From Marinospirillum minutulum DSM 6287 (lineage in GTDB: Bacteria > Pseudomonadota > Gammaproteobacteria > Pseudomonadales > Halomonadaceae), in NCBI RefSeq assembly GCF_000422325.1, contig NZ_AULO01000008.1, forward strand, positions 310,001 through 374,000: a stretch of DNA of 64,000 nucleotides, in the 5' to 3' direction. Positions 35,252-45,992 of the stretch are shown piece by piece (the first letter of the stretch is position 1; each line of letters opens with the position of its first letter). A program made the translations under genes and the position numbers. Under the pieces are notes generated by a model that made no database searches, had not been told where the DNA came from, and worked only from the letters and a program-made list of their open reading frames with translations.

Positions 35252-36657
35252 TAACTAACAACCTCATTTCCTTTTTCTGTATCCTTCCTAACCTTAGATG
35301 TAACAACTGGAAACCTACGCATTATTACCCACAAGAGTGGTAAACCAATTAAGGCAATAACAGCAGTTAAAACAAAAAAGAGTGTCCAGTCACCTTCTAG
35401 CTTGTCAATCATCCAGCCACTTGAGGCCGATAACCAGATTCTGGCTAAATTGCCCAAGGATGCCAAGAGTGCATATTGAGTTGCCGTGTAAGCTGAATTA
35501 CATAGACTAGAAAGGTAAGCCACAAAAGCAACCGTTACTAAGCCTGTAGTGAAGTTATCACTGACGAGTGCAACAACAAAAACTAAATAAGATTGCCCAG
35601 AAGCAGCCAACCAAGCATAGGTAAGGTTAGTCGTTGCCGTGGCTAACCCAGAAATAAATAAGGCTTTAAGCATACCCACTCTGGCCACTAAAATTCCGCC
35701 CAAAAGAATACCTAGAATATTGGCTGCAAAACCATAGAGCTTAGAAACTTCGGCTATTTCTAATAAAGAAAACCCCATTTCTCTATAAAAAACACCCGAC
35801 ATACGTCCTAACAGTGCATCCCCTAGTTTAAATACAAAAATAAAAACCAGTATCCATAACCAGCCACGGCGCCGGGTAAATTCAACAAAGGGAGCCAATA
35901 GGCTGACATAGAGCCAACCCATAGCATTGCGAAGGTGTTTAGGTAGCTCTTTAAAACCTTCTAGCTGGGCTAGCACACGAGACTCTTCTGCCAGCGTTTC
36001 TGCTGAAATGGCTTGCTGGGGTTCAGGGCTCATTAATATTGCTAGCATACCAATAAAAATACCTGCCGCTAAAACCATATAGGCAGTATTCCAACCATAG
36101 TATTCAGCAAGAAATAATCCTCCTGCAGCACCAACCAAAGTGCCACCTAGGTGCCAACCCCAAATAGCCGCAGCTGAGCCTGCGCCGTAGAGGTGAGGCT
36201 CTAATAGCTCAATTCGGTAGGCATCTATTACGATATCTTGTGTTGCAGACATGAAAGTAACAAAGAGTACAGCAGCCGCAACCAGCAATAAGTTTTCTGC
36301 TGGATTTGTCAGGGATAATAAGAGAATAGCTAGTATTAATAGGCTTTGAGTAAACAAAGCCCAACCGCGTCGCCGCCCAAAACGCGCAGAAAGCCAGGGT
36401 ATTCTTAATCTATCAACCAAGGGTGCCCAAAGAAAGTTAATAGCGTAGGGGGTAGCGGCTAAGGCAAAAAGGCCTATATCAGTACGGCTAACCCCTAAAT
36501 CACGTAACCAAATAGAGAGGTTAGAAAACACTAGAGGTGCAGGTAAACCACTAGAAAAACCTAGTAGTAAAAGAGTTAACATGCGCCTATCTTGATAAGG
36601 TGCAAAGGTTTTAGCCAGCCGCTCCCTTACTGGCCTTAAACCGAGTTGAGCTAGCAT
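35251..36657 (-). CDS. ampG: AmpG-like muropeptide permease (MFS)
   Basis: A 468-residue major-facilitator protein with about 12-14 transmembrane helices. Family-typical segments are [21 protein letters not shown], split near residues 33-54, and the [16 protein letters not shown] motif. AmpG imports anhydro-muropeptides for cell-wall recycling, consistent with mpl, mltB and rlpA in the window. The start overlaps the end of pdxJ by seven bases. The exact substrate is inferred from the family. Confidence 0.85.
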   Translation of the reverse strand: MLAQLGLRPVRERLAKTFAPYQDRRMLTLLLLGFSSGLPAPLVFSNLSIWLRDLGVSRTDIGLFALAATPYAINFLWAPLVDRLRIPWLSARFGRRRGWALFTQSLLILAILLLSLTNPAENLLLVAAAVLFVTFMSATQDIVIDAYRIELLEPHLYGAGSAAAIWGWHLGGTLVGAAGGLFLAEYYGWNTAYMVLAAGIFIGMLAILMSPEPQQAISAETLAEESRVLAQLEGFKELPKHLRNAMGWLYVSLLAPFVEFTRRRGWLWILVFIFVFKLGDALLGRMSGVFYREMGFSLLEIAEVSKLYGFAANILGILLGGILVARVGMLKALFISGLATATTNLTYAWLAASGQSYLVFVVALVSDNFTTGLVTVAFVAYLSSLCNSAYTATQYALLASLGNLARIWLSASSGWMIDKLEGDWTLFFVLTAVIALIGLPLLWVIMRRFPVVTSKVRKDTEKGNEVVS

Positions 36658-37391
36658 GAAGCCCTAGTTGCCTGCAAGATGGCTTTCATTTCTTTAATTG
36701 CTTCGACTAGCCCTGTAAATACAGCACGGGCAATAATTGCATGACCAATATTGAGTTCATTGATACCAGGAATAGCCGCTATGGCTTGCACATTATGGTA
36801 GTGCAAACCGTGTCCAGCATTAACAATTAATCCCTTGCTAAGCGCATAGGCAGCGCCTTCTTGAATGCGCTTTAGCTCTTCTTCAACTAGTTGTGGGTCT
36901 TGAGCTTCGGCGTAAGCACCTGTATGCAACTCTATGGCAGGCGCACCCGCAGCAACGGCAGCATCTATTTGCTTAGGATCGGCATCTATAAACAGAGAAA
37001 CTTCACTACCTAAGGCTGCTAAACGTTGGCAGGCAGCGGTTATTTTATCTAGCTGTCCTGCAACGTCTAAACCACCTTCGGTTGTTAGTTCTTCTCTGCG
37101 CTCAGGCACTAAGCACACATGTTCGGGCTTAATTTTTTCAGCATAACTTAGCATAAACTCAGTCACCGCCATTTCAAAGTTCATAGGGGTGTGCATTACC
37201 TGTTTTATTAGCTCGACATCGCGCTCTTGAATATGGCGACGATCTTCACGCAAGTGCAAGGTAATACCATCTGCTCCAGCTTGTTCTGCGAGTTGGGCGG
37301 CGAGTACTGGGTCGGGGTAAGTTGTACCTCTTGCTTGGCGCAAAGTAGCAATATGATCAATATTAACGCCAAGCAATAAACGCTGGTTCAT
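36651..37391 (-). CDS. pdxJ: Pyridoxine 5'-phosphate synthase
   Basis: A 246-residue TIM-barrel enzyme of the DXP-dependent vitamin B6 pathway. It begins [18 protein letters not shown] and contains [17 protein letters not shown] and [15 protein letters not shown]. It lies downstream of recO as in many relatives, but the gene after it is the AmpG-like permease instead of acpS. Confidence 0.97.
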   Translation of the reverse strand: MNQRLLLGVNIDHIATLRQARGTTYPDPVLAAQLAEQAGADGITLHLREDRRHIQERDVELIKQVMHTPMNFEMAVTEFMLSYAEKIKPEHVCLVPERREELTTEGGLDVAGQLDKITAACQRLAALGSEVSLFIDADPKQIDAAVAAGAPAIELHTGAYAEAQDPQLVEEELKRIQEGAAYALSKGLIVNAGHGLHYHNVQAIAAIPGINELNIGHAIIARAVFTGLVEAIKEMKAILQATRASC

Positions 37392-37415
37392 TTTTAAGCT
37401 CCAATCAGAGAAAAG

Positions 37416-38138
37416 TTATTTAAGGCTTGGCTTTTTCATTTGTAAAAAAAGCTGCCGACTGAGTAAGGGTTTAGTGCCTAACAAGGGTGCTAAAAGTTGC
37501 CGTGTTAAGGCTTTTGCTGTTTGACGCGTTAGCTTTAACTGCCAGTTATCATCTGCTATTGCAAGCAAACTTGCACCTGTGTAAGTCACACTTGTGGGCT
37601 CAGTAACCCCTTTAATGGCTAAAAATCCCTGCTCGGGTAACCAGCGGTACAAACCCTCTTCGAGTAAAGGCTGCCCTAGGTTATCAGTAAATATTAATGG
37701 GTAGCCTAGGTGATCTAAGAGGCTTAACTCAAATCGCCGCAGAGCAGGTTCACGTTGATCCGCATTACTAAGTAGTTGTAACAATAGGGAATAATCACGA
37801 AAAAGAACAGGGCAAGCTTGACTTGTTAAGAGTAAACGACTTAATAGTTCATTAGCATAAAGCCCACAAACTAAAGCTTCGCCATTTAACCAGTGGGGTG
37901 CTGAAGTAGCTTCTAGCCCCACTAGGGTTTTTAAATCCTGCTTGCCGCTAAGTCTAACCAGCAAGGGAGTAAAAGGTTGTAGTAAAGGGCGGTAACGGCT
38001 TTTTTTGGTTCTTACGCCCCTAACTACAGCATTTATACGGCCATCTTCTAGGGTTAACAACCAAGCCAAAGCACTGGTTTCCCGATAAGGGCGGGAATGC
38101 AATAGCCAGGCGGGTTGATAATCACTGGCTTGCGACAT
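37416..38138 (-). CDS. recO: DNA repair protein RecO
   Basis: A 240-residue protein: an N-terminal OB fold (WLLHSRPYRETSALAWLLT) and a helical C-terminal domain without the zinc-binding cysteines, as is usual in Gammaproteobacteria. RecO helps RecR load RecA on SSB-coated gaps. It follows era by five bases. Confidence 0.93.
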   Translation of the reverse strand: MSQASDYQPAWLLHSRPYRETSALAWLLTLEDGRINAVVRGVRTKKSRYRPLLQPFTPLLVRLSGKQDLKTLVGLEATSAPHWLNGEALVCGLYANELLSRLLLTSQACPVLFRDYSLLLQLLSNADQREPALRRFELSLLDHLGYPLIFTDNLGQPLLEEGLYRWLPEQGFLAIKGVTEPTSVTYTGASLLAIADDNWQLKLTRQTAKALTRQLLAPLLGTKPLLSRQLFLQMKKPSLK

Positions 38139-38143
38139 AAGGT

Positions 38144-39049
38144 TTAATCTAATCCAGTATAGCCTAGGCTTTTTAAGGCACGAGCATCATCTGACCAGTT
38201 ACTTTTGACCTTAACCCAGAGATTAAGCATGACCTTGCTATCAAAGGCTTTTTCCATATCTAGGCGTGCATCTCTGCCTATCAGTTTTAACTGACTGCCT
38301 TTATCGCCAATAATTATTTTTTTCTGACCTTCACGCTCAACCATAATTAAGGCATGAATATGCAATACAGCGCCCTGCTGTTTAAATTGTTCAATTTCAA
38401 CTGTTGCTGAGTAGGGAAGTTCTTCTCCCAGCTGGCGCATAATTTTTTCTCTAACCAGTTCTGCAGCTAAAAAACGTAAGCTGCGATCAGTCACCTGATC
38501 TTCAGGATAAAAATGCTCGCCTTCAGGAAGGCGTTGCTCTATTTCTTTAACCAAAGAATCAACCTGCTTACCATTTAAAGCAGAGATAGGTAGGATCAAT
38601 TCAAAATTTCGTTTTTTGCTAACTTCTTCAATAAAAGGCAAAAGGGTATTTTTATCTTCTAACCAATCAACTTTGTTAATCGCTAAAATTACAGGGCACT
38701 TTAAGTGAGTTAAGCGCTCTAGTACCAAGTCATCTTCTGGTGTCCACTTGGTGCGATCAACTAAAAAAACCACCAAGTCAACATCGCGTACTGCCTGCTT
38801 GGCTGCATCATTCATATAGTGGTTAATGGCTTTATCTCGCGAACCTTCCGCTAGGTGCATACCAGGCGTATCTACATAGATTGTCTGCACTTCGCCTTCG
38901 GTATGGATACCCATAATTTGATGGCGAGTAGTTTGTGGTTTTTTACAGGTAATACTTATCTTTTGCCCTAAAATACGATTAAGTAGGGTGGATTTACCCA
39001 CATTTGGGCGGCCTACTAGGGCGACATAACCACAACGGCTGTTACTCAT
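38144..39049 (-). CDS. era: GTPase Era
   Basis: A 301-residue ribosome-assembly GTPase. G1 [10 protein letters not shown]3 DTPGMH and G4 NKVD motifs are intact, and the KH domain ([20 protein letters not shown]) binds the 3' end of 16S rRNA. It overlaps rnc by four bases (ATGA), the classical rnc-era pair. Confidence 0.97.
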   Translation of the reverse strand: MSNSRCGYVALVGRPNVGKSTLLNRILGQKISITCKKPQTTRHQIMGIHTEGEVQTIYVDTPGMHLAEGSRDKAINHYMNDAAKQAVRDVDLVVFLVDRTKWTPEDDLVLERLTHLKCPVILAINKVDWLEDKNTLLPFIEEVSKKRNFELILPISALNGKQVDSLVKEIEQRLPEGEHFYPEDQVTDRSLRFLAAELVREKIMRQLGEELPYSATVEIEQFKQQGAVLHIHALIMVEREGQKKIIIGDKGSQLKLIGRDARLDMEKAFDSKVMLNLWVKVKSNWSDDARALKSLGYTGLD

Positions 39050-39729
39050 TTAACCTTAACCTCCAATGCCTGCAAAACCTTTTCAGCGGCTTCTTGCTCG
39101 GCGAATCGACGACTAGAACCTATGCCTAATGGTCGATAATCTAACTGTTCTATCACGCATTCAACTGTAAAAAGTTGTGCGTGGGCTTCACCTTCAACAT
39201 GAATTACATCATATTGCGGCAGGGGTTGTTGACGTGACTGAAGGTATTCTTGCAAACGCGTTTTTGGATCTTTCTGAGTGTCATTTAAACTCATGGCATC
39301 TAGGCGTGCTGCAAACCAACTTAAAACCCTAGTTTTAGCTGCATCCATTCCTGCATCTAAATAAATTGCACCTATGACCGCTTCTAGTGCATCGGCAAGA
39401 ATAGACTCTCGGCGATAACCACCACTTTTAAGTTCACCTGAACCCATTTGTAAGTAGTCACCTAATTTAAACTCTCTGGCAACCTCAGCTAAAGTAGTGC
39501 CTTTTACTTGACGCGCTCTAAGGCGCGATAGCTGCCCTTCACGAGCTTGTGGAAACCGCAGGTAGAGGTCTTCTGCAATAATAAAATTAACAATGGAGTC
39601 ACCTAAAAACTCTAGGCGCTCATTATTATTATTACCAAAGCTGCGGTGTGTTAGCGCCAGCACTAACAAACTAGGGTCGTTAAAGGTGTGGCCTAAGGCT
39701 TTGGTTAGTGGTGTTAGATTATCTTTCAC
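39046..39729 (-). CDS. rnc: Ribonuclease III
   Basis: A 227-residue endoribonuclease for double-stranded RNA, processing the rRNA precursor. The RNase III signature [18 protein letters not shown] with its catalytic acidic residues is near the N-terminus, and a double-stranded-RNA-binding domain closes the protein ([20 protein letters not shown]). It is coupled to era and lies five bases after lepB. Confidence 0.97.
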   Translation of the reverse strand: MKDNLTPLTKALGHTFNDPSLLVLALTHRSFGNNNNERLEFLGDSIVNFIIAEDLYLRFPQAREGQLSRLRARQVKGTTLAEVAREFKLGDYLQMGSGELKSGGYRRESILADALEAVIGAIYLDAGMDAAKTRVLSWFAARLDAMSLNDTQKDPKTRLQEYLQSRQQPLPQYDVIHVEGEAHAQLFTVECVIEQLDYRPLGIGSSRRFAEQEAAEKVLQALEVKVK

Positions 39730-39734
39730 TCAGC

Positions 39735-40580
39735 TCACTCTATTGTACGAAGATCACCAAACTTGGGTAAGCTTAGTAATTTCGGCCAGTGCATCCACAC
39801 GGCAAAAGCACGCCCCACTAGATTTTCTTCAGGAACAAACCCCATAACCAGTGGCGCACCACGATCATTGACATAACCAGGAATAATGAGGCAGCCAGTT
39901 TCATTATGTGGCTGACCTTGGCACCAAAAGCGGCTGTCATTACTATGGTCACGATTATCACCCATTACAAAATAATAGCCTTCGGGTACGGTTATTTCTG
40001 GAAAGTTAAAAGTAGGTTGTAGGTAGTTATAAACTGAATAACTCGCATCTGCCAAAGTTTCTTGCCACAGTTCTTCTTTTGGTGATTCAACCGGGTTCTT
40101 TTCTAGTAGCTGGCGACCAACTGGTTGCCCATTAATTACTAGCTGGCTATTGGTATAACTAATTTTATCTCCGGCAACACCAATAACGCGCTTAATATAG
40201 TTTAGACGCTCATCTAGAGGATAGCGAAAAACCACCACGTCGCCAGGTGACGGATTATCTACTTCAATAATTCGCTTATTCACAACCGGCAAACGCACGC
40301 CATAGCTGAATTTATTCACTAGAATAAAATCACCTATTTTTAGCGTAGGTAGCATGGAGCCAGAGGGTATTTGAAAAGGTTCAAATAAAAACGAGCGCAG
40401 CACCAGCACCAGAGCCAAGACAGGGAAGAAGGAGTTGGAGTATTCCACCAACAAACCTGGCTTTTTGTCTTGAAAGCGGTTAGCCGCACGGCGTTTTTTT
40501 AATACTAGTTTGTCTAGCAGCCAAACAAGCCCTGTCACTAAGCTTGCTAAGACTAGGATAAGAGAGAAATCCAGATGCAT
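39735..40580 (-). CDS. lepB: Signal peptidase I
   Basis: A 281-residue inner-membrane peptidase that cleaves Sec and Tat signal peptides. Two N-terminal membrane helices precede the periplasmic catalytic domain. The Ser75 nucleophile lies in IPSGSMLPTL and the Lys130 base in RLNYIKRVIGV. The box FVMGDNRDHSNDSR is intact. It lies 14 bases after lepA. Confidence 0.96.
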   Translation of the reverse strand: MHLDFSLILVLASLVTGLVWLLDKLVLKKRRAANRFQDKKPGLLVEYSNSFFPVLALVLVLRSFLFEPFQIPSGSMLPTLKIGDFILVNKFSYGVRLPVVNKRIIEVDNPSPGDVVVFRYPLDERLNYIKRVIGVAGDKISYTNSQLVINGQPVGRQLLEKNPVESPKEELWQETLADASYSVYNYLQPTFNFPEITVPEGYYFVMGDNRDHSNDSRFWCQGQPHNETGCLIIPGYVNDRGAPLVMGFVPEENLVGRAFAVWMHWPKLLSLPKFGDLRTIE

Positions 40581-40594
40581 AAGTGATTTAGTTC

Positions 40595-42406
40595 CTAGTT
40601 ATCTACTTGCAGTACAGCAAGGAAAGCATCCTGTGGAATTTCCACCCGACCCACTTGCTTCATACGTTTTTTACCAGCTTTTTGTTTTTCTAAAAGTTTC
40701 TTTTTACGGCTAGCATCACCACCATAACACTTAGCCAGTACGTTTTTACGCATAGCTTTTACAGTTGAGCGTGCAACAATTTGTCCACCCAAGGCCGCCT
40801 GAATTGCCACATCAAACATTTGCCTTGGTATAAGTTCTTTCATTTTTTCTACTAGGCTACGACCCTTGCTTACAGCTAGGTCGCTATGCACTATAAGTGC
40901 CAAAGCGTCGACTTTTTCACCGTTAATTAATACATCTAAACGGGCTAGCTTGGCTGCTTCAAAACGATTAAAGCTATATTCTAAGGATGCAAAGCCACGC
41001 GAAGCAGATTTTAAACGGTCGAAGAAATCAAGCACTACTTCAGCAAGCGGTATGTCATACACTAATTGTACTTGGCTGCCTAAATAGACCATATCGACTT
41101 GCATACCACGCTTTTCTGTACAAAGCGTTATGCAAGAACCCACCATTTCTTGCGGGGTAAGAATAGTACAACGTGCTATAGGCTCTCGCATTTCAGCAAT
41201 AGCCGCTGGGTCTGGCATGTGCGTAGGGTTATCTACTTTTAGCACATCGCCGTTTTTCATTACGACTTCGTAGCTAACTGTTGGAGCAGTGGTCAGTAGG
41301 TCTAGGTTATATTCACGCTCTAAGCGTTCTTGAATAATTTCCATGTGCAGCATACCTAAGAAGCCACAACGGAAACCAAAGCCTAGTGCTTCTGAGCTGT
41401 CTGGTTCAAAAAACAGAGAAGCATCATTGAGCGATAGTTTATCTAGCGCATCACGAAACTCTTCAAAATCCTCTGCAGAAACGGGAAATAAACCCGCATA
41501 AACTTGGGGAGAAACCCTTTTAAAGCCAGGCAGGTTTTCTACTTCGGGCGTTTTAGCATGGGTTATGGTGTCACCTACAGGCGCACCATGAATTTCTTTA
41601 ATGCCTGAAACCAAATAACCCACTTCACCCGCTTTTAGGCTACCAGTTTCAATTCGTTTAGGTGTAAAGATACCAACACCTGTGGCATCCCAAGTTCTAC
41701 CAGTTGATTTAATTAAAATCTTGTCGCCTTTCTTTAGCGTACCGTTTTTAATACGCAGCAGTGAAACCACACCTAGGTAGTTATCAAACCAAGAGTCAAC
41801 AATTAGTGCCTGCAAGGGTGCATCTATATCGCCTTCAGGTGGTGGTATTTGAGTTATTAAACGCTCAACCACGTCTTGAATACCTAAACCGCTTTTAGCG
41901 GAACAGCGTACTGCATCGGTGGCATCTATACCTATAACGTCTTCAATTTCTTGAGCAACACGTTCTGGATCTGCTTGAGGCAAATCCATTTTGTTTAAGA
42001 CAGGCACTACTTCTAAGCCTTGCTCTATGGCTGTATAGCAGTTAGCAACCGATTGAGCTTCTACGCCCTGCCCTGCATCAACGACAAGCAAAGCACCTTC
42101 ACAAGCCGCTAAAGAGCGGGAGACTTCATAAGAGAAGTCAACGTGGCCGGGTGTATCAATAAAGTTAAGCTGGTAAAGATCACCTGCTAAGGAGGTGTAA
42201 TTAAGCGTTACACTCTGCGCTTTAATAGTAATACCGCGTTCGCGCTCAAGATCCATAGAATCGAGCACTTGCATTTTCATTTCCCGGTCGCTTAAACCTT
42301 CACAAAATTGAATAAAGCGATCTGCTAGGGTGGATTTACCATGATCGATGTGGGCGATGATGGAAAAGTTACGAATATGTTTAAGGCGCTTCACGTTCAC
42401 CTGCAT
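40595..42406 (-). CDS. lepA: Elongation factor 4 (LepA)
   Basis: A 603-residue translational GTPase implicated in ribosome back-translocation and 30S biogenesis. G motifs [17 protein letters not shown] and NKMDLP are present, and the unique C-terminal domain is complete. The start is either the ATG at 42406 or the GTG at 42394 (codon 5), which has AGGTG immediately upstream and brings the start nearer to the conserved [14 protein letters not shown] segment. Confidence 0.96.
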   Translation of the reverse strand: MQVNVKRLKHIRNFSIIAHIDHGKSTLADRFIQFCEGLSDREMKMQVLDSMDLERERGITIKAQSVTLNYTSLAGDLYQLNFIDTPGHVDFSYEVSRSLAACEGALLVVDAGQGVEAQSVANCYTAIEQGLEVVPVLNKMDLPQADPERVAQEIEDVIGIDATDAVRCSAKSGLGIQDVVERLITQIPPPEGDIDAPLQALIVDSWFDNYLGVVSLLRIKNGTLKKGDKILIKSTGRTWDATGVGIFTPKRIETGSLKAGEVGYLVSGIKEIHGAPVGDTITHAKTPEVENLPGFKRVSPQVYAGLFPVSAEDFEEFRDALDKLSLNDASLFFEPDSSEALGFGFRCGFLGMLHMEIIQERLEREYNLDLLTTAPTVSYEVVMKNGDVLKVDNPTHMPDPAAIAEMREPIARCTILTPQEMVGSCITLCTEKRGMQVDMVYLGSQVQLVYDIPLAEVVLDFFDRLKSASRGFASLEYSFNRFEAAKLARLDVLINGEKVDALALIVHSDLAVSKGRSLVEKMKELIPRQMFDVAIQAALGGQIVARSTVKAMRKNVLAKCYGGDASRKKKLLEKQKAGKKRMKQVGRVEIPQDAFLAVLQVDN

Positions 42407-42418
42407 CGAAATTCAGAT

Positions 42419-42465
42419 AAAAAACAGAGGAGGTAATACGACTAGCAGTGCTAAGGCGTATTACC
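42419..42465 (-). terminator. Terminator after mucD/degP
   Basis: On the minus strand GGTAATACG and CGTATTACC form a 9-bp stem (16-base loop), and a TTTTTT run follows after about seven bases. It separates the rpoE cluster from the lepA cluster. Nothing else was seen in 42407-42531 apart from the lepA leader. Confidence 0.65.
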
Positions 42466-42531
42466 CGAAAAAAGTGCGCTAAAGTTTACCTGATAAGCGC
42501 TAGCAAAGAAATGCTATCAAAAAAGTGATCG

Positions 42532-43935
42532 CTATTCATTTACACGTAAAGCAACAAAAAGTGGGCTGCCTCGTCTTACTAACCTAACGGCGACTGTTTG
42601 CTCAGCGGCTAATTCTTCTACTAGCTTAGCAAATTGTTTAGGGCTAACGATGTCTTTTGATGCAATAGAAACCAACACATCACCACGCCGAATACCGGCC
42701 GCAGCGGCGGCGCTTTCAGGGCTAACTTCCGCCACTTGCACACCATTAGTCACTGACCATTTTTCTTTTAAACCCGCGGGAATCACTTCAACTTTTAAGC
42801 CTAGTCTATCAGCTAGCACAGGTGCCGATTGTGTAGCGCCGCCTTTACTTAGCTGCATTTCATCTGGGCGCTCCCCTACTTTAATTGTTAATGTTTTTCG
42901 AGAGCCATCACGCAGCACTAAAAACTTGCCTTTGGCATTGGGGCGAATGCGGCCTACTGCGGGTGGTAAATCTGAGGAAGTATTAATGGTTTGCTCGTTA
43001 ACCTGCAAAATAATGTCCCCAGCCATTAATCCACCTTTAGCACCGGGTCCTTCAGGGTCTACATTTGCGACCAATGCACCCTGAGGTTTCTTTAAACCAA
43101 AAGATTCTGCCAAGTCACGGTTTACATCTTGAATAGCTACGCCCAACCAACCACGGCTGACTCTGCCTTGGTCTTTAAGTTGCTCTGCTACTTCTAAAGC
43201 GACTTGCATAGGGATAGCAAAAGATAAACCCATAAACCCACCAGAACGGGTGTAAATTTGTGAGTTAATACCCACCACTTCACCCTCTAGGTTAAATAAA
43301 GGTCCACCTGAGTTACCGGGGTTAATGGCTACATCGGTTTGAATAAAAGGCACGTAGGTTTCATTAGGTAAAGAGCGCCCTTTAGCACTAACAATGCCCG
43401 CAGTAACTGAATGATCAAAACCAAAGGGTGAACCTATGGCTAGCACCCACTCACCTACTTTTAACTTATCTGAATTACCTACAGTCACAACGGGCAAGCC
43501 TTTAGCGTCAATTTTTAAAAGGGCTAAATCACTTGAAGCATCGCTACCAATCAATTCTGCTATTAACTCGCGGCGATCACTTAAACGCACAACAATTTCG
43601 TCAGCATTTTCGATTACATGGTTATTGGTTAAAATGTAGCCATCATCAGAAATAATAAAGCCTGAACCTAGTGATTGACGCTGTTGCTGCGAAGGTTCCT
43701 GCTCAAACCCTTCTGGCAGCTCCCCAAAAAAGTGCCTAAATATTTCTGGAACTTCTTGAGGAATACGTGAAGAACGTTTTTGAACTGTTTGCGTGGTACT
43801 AATATTAACAACAGCAGGCGCAGCCCTTTCTACCAACTGGGTAAAGTCAGGTAAATTAGCTGCTGATACAAAAAAAGAGCAAGCAAGTAATAAGGCTAGT
43901 AGCACAGCTTGTAAAGAAGCTCTTTTACTCAACAT
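42532..43935 (-). CDS. mucD: Periplasmic serine protease DegP/MucD family
   Basis: A 467-residue HtrA-type protease and chaperone. A signal peptide (LLALLLACSFFVSAA) precedes the trypsin-like domain with its triad H106, D136 and S209 (GNSGGPLFN). Two PDZ domains follow. The position downstream of rpoE-rseA-rseC matches Pseudomonas mucD, and it probably degrades misfolded envelope proteins under sigma-E control. The start overlaps the rseC stop region by 11 bases. Confidence 0.93.
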   Translation of the reverse strand: MLSKRASLQAVLLALLLACSFFVSAANLPDFTQLVERAAPAVVNISTTQTVQKRSSRIPQEVPEIFRHFFGELPEGFEQEPSQQQRQSLGSGFIISDDGYILTNNHVIENADEIVVRLSDRRELIAELIGSDASSDLALLKIDAKGLPVVTVGNSDKLKVGEWVLAIGSPFGFDHSVTAGIVSAKGRSLPNETYVPFIQTDVAINPGNSGGPLFNLEGEVVGINSQIYTRSGGFMGLSFAIPMQVALEVAEQLKDQGRVSRGWLGVAIQDVNRDLAESFGLKKPQGALVANVDPEGPGAKGGLMAGDIILQVNEQTINTSSDLPPAVGRIRPNAKGKFLVLRDGSRKTLTIKVGERPDEMQLSKGGATQSAPVLADRLGLKVEVIPAGLKEKWSVTNGVQVAEVSPESAAAAAGIRRGDVLVSIASKDIVSPKQFAKLVEELAAEQTVAVRLVRRGSPLFVALRVNE

Positions 43936-44401
43936 GAGTTAACTCCAAGTTGTTATTCGCTTTGGTTGTAGGGGAAGGGGTTAATTGTCTTAATAATTCA
44001 AGCTGATTAGCTAGGGCAAGTTTTCTTGCTATAAGCAAACCACTAGCCAAGCCAATCAAGGCTATTAAAAAGAGTAATAGCCCAGAAGTAATGCCTATAA
44101 ACTCAGCTAGTAAAGCTGCTGCCAACAAGGTTATTAAGGGTAATAAAAATTGTAACACTGCTGCACGGTTTAATTTATTTGCGTTTATACCTAGTAAAAT
44201 TCGATCACCAGCTTGTAGCGGTGTTTCTGTATGCAAGGTAAGGCTAGGCGAACGACGCATAAGCCAGCGCGACAAAATTCCTTGCCCGCAACCGCCTGCC
44301 AAACTGCATGAACCACAGCCTTGAGAAGCGCAAGCTTTAACCTGAACTTGTCCTTGATTTTGCTCTGCTATTACTTCTGCTTCTTGAGTTACCCAAGTCA
44401 T
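43925..44401 (-). CDS. rseC: SoxR-reducing/RseC family protein
   Basis: A 158-residue inner-membrane protein with the RseC/MucC cysteine-rich N-terminus (CASQGCGSCSLAGGCGQG, four or more Cys) and two transmembrane helices at about residues 80-98 and 105-122. RseC positively influences sigma-E in E. coli; RseC/MucC proteins are also linked to redox systems. It follows rseA by only 17 bases because rseB is missing. Confidence 0.9.
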   Translation of the reverse strand: MTWVTQEAEVIAEQNQGQVQVKACASQGCGSCSLAGGCGQGILSRWLMRRSPSLTLHTETPLQAGDRILLGINANKLNRAAVLQFLLPLITLLAAALLAEFIGITSGLLLFLIALIGLASGLLIARKLALANQLELLRQLTPSPTTKANNNLELTHVE

Positions 44402-44418
44402 GCTTCACTTCCTAGTTA

Positions 44419-45117
44419 TTAACGCGAAGAAACAGGCGTAAAGTTTTGCTGCCTAGACGGTGGTGAACTAACAAGTGGTGAATAGGCTTGAACTTTATCG
44501 CTACAGGGTTTGCGTTGCAGTATTTCTACTGGAAAATCTATGGCTGTCACACCTGAAAAAATGGATGTTTGGCAGTCTGATGCAACCTGGCTGGCTTGCA
44601 TTATTGGGCTAGTAATCGGGGGGGCTGCTTCTTGCGTAGCAAAAGAGTTAACAGAAGCATCACTCTCTTGGCTAAGATTGTATATTTGTGTACCCGTTAT
44701 AACGAGTAGCGCAACCGATGCAGCTAAAGCGCCGCCACGTAGCCACTGACCAGGTTCTTGGCGCTTCTGGCTAGTGGAGGGTGTAATTGAACCAGCAACT
44801 AAGGTAGGTTCTTCTTTCTGGCTTGAAGTCTGGTTAAGCTCACTGGCTGCACCAGTATCAGTAAAACTAATACTTTCATCTTCTAACTGCTGCATAACAG
44901 CGGCAGAAATATCGACTTGTGCAGTTTTTGGGTTTTGCATACTGCGTAATTCGCCACGCAAAACGCCTTGTGCTAGATGATAGCGCCGCCACTTTTCACT
45001 CAACGCTTGGCTAGTTGTTGGTGAAGCCTGCATAGCATTAAGCAGGCGGGGCAGTTCTAAGTCATCACCTGCGCCATCCATAATTGAAGAAAGAGACTGG
45101 TGCAGCTTATCTGTCAT
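44419..45117 (-). CDS. rseA: Anti-sigma-E factor RseA/MucA family
   Basis: A 232-residue single-pass protein. The cytoplasmic anti-sigma domain begins MTDKLHQSLSSIMDGAGDD and contains WRRYHLAQGVLRGEL, which packs against sigma-E. A transmembrane helix lies at about 128-146 (GGALAASVALLVITGTQIY), then a periplasmic tail of about 85 residues. I chose the ATG at 45117, preceded by GAGG, over a longer frame from 45144. There is no rseB downstream, so the usual periplasmic shield against DegS cleavage is not encoded here. Confidence 0.88.
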   Translation of the reverse strand: MTDKLHQSLSSIMDGAGDDLELPRLLNAMQASPTTSQALSEKWRRYHLAQGVLRGELRSMQNPKTAQVDISAAVMQQLEDESISFTDTGAASELNQTSSQKEEPTLVAGSITPSTSQKRQEPGQWLRGGALAASVALLVITGTQIYNLSQESDASVNSFATQEAAPPITSPIMQASQVASDCQTSIFSGVTAIDFPVEILQRKPCSDKVQAYSPLVSSPPSRQQNFTPVSSR

Positions 45118-45196
45118 GCCAGATACCTCATAAATAATAAACAATCACGCTTCCGGTTCTATCCTAGACAGTGAGTAATCCATTTGGTTTTACTTC

Positions 45197-45227
45197 ATCA
45201 CAAAAAATTCCATATATTTTTTGTGAT
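45197..45227. repeat. Perfect inverted repeat between rpoE and rseA
   Basis: ATCACAAAAAA and TTTTTTGTGAT form an 11-bp AT-rich stem with a 9-base loop in the 126-base rpoE-rseA gap. Read leftward it is followed by no further T tract, but the stem itself ends in T residues. It may attenuate or process the transcript between the sigma and anti-sigma genes. Confidence 0.45.
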
Positions 45228-45243
45228 TACTTTTCTGCCGTTG

Positions 45244-45840
45244 CTATTCTGCTACAGCATTTGGGTTTAATAAGGGTGCTATGGCTTTATCTATTGCTTC
45301 ACGAGCACGAAAAATACGCGATCTAACAGTACCTACAGGGCACTGCATTACTTCTGCAATTTCTTCATAACTTAAACCTTCAAATTCACGCAGACTTATG
45401 GCCGTTTTTAAGTCATCAGCTAGTCGGTCGATAGTGCTAAAAATGCGTTCCTCTAACTCATCACGCATTAAATTAGATTCGGGTGAATCGTTATCTCTCA
45501 TACTAGCTACTAGGCTAAAGTTTTCAGCATCTTCTACATCAACGTCTGTTCCGGGTGGGCGGCGACCCCTAGAAACCAAATGGTTTTTAGCAGTATTAAT
45601 AGCAATACGGTACATCCAAGTATAAAAAGCACTTTCAGCCCGAAAATTACTGAGCGCACGATAAGCCTTAATAAAAGCTTCCTGTGCAACATCTTGCTGC
45701 TCATGGTGGTCGTTTACATACCGCCCTATCAGCGCAATAATTTTATGCTGATATTTTTTCACTAGAAGATCAAAAGCACGTTTATCGCCCTTTTGCACTC
45801 GTTCGACCAATCGCTGGTCTGTTTCCCTTGCGCTCGTCAT
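45244..45840 (-). CDS. rpoE: RNA polymerase sigma-E factor (RpoE/AlgU)
   Basis: A 198-residue group 4 sigma factor for envelope stress. Region 2 contains the DVAQEAFIKAYRALSNFR and FYTWMYRIAINTAKNHLV segments; region 4 contains FEGLSYEEIAEVMQCPVGTVRSRIFRAREAID, split across residues 150-185. Sequence and length are close to E. coli RpoE and Pseudomonas AlgU. It is divergent from nadB, the widespread arrangement. Confidence 0.97.
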   Translation of the reverse strand: MTSARETDQRLVERVQKGDKRAFDLLVKKYQHKIIALIGRYVNDHHEQQDVAQEAFIKAYRALSNFRAESAFYTWMYRIAINTAKNHLVSRGRRPPGTDVDVEDAENFSLVASMRDNDSPESNLMRDELEERIFSTIDRLADDLKTAISLREFEGLSYEEIAEVMQCPVGTVRSRIFRAREAIDKAIAPLLNPNAVAE

Positions 45841-45992
45841 TCAGGAACTCCAAGTTATTACGCAAACCAATCGAAGGATCAAGACTTGCCAGACAGGCTA
45901 AAATAGATATACCTTAGCACGGCTAAGCCTTACCAAGAAGCCCGAAGGCTATTGATCAACAAGCATTTATTTAAATTTAGGACCTCTACCTT

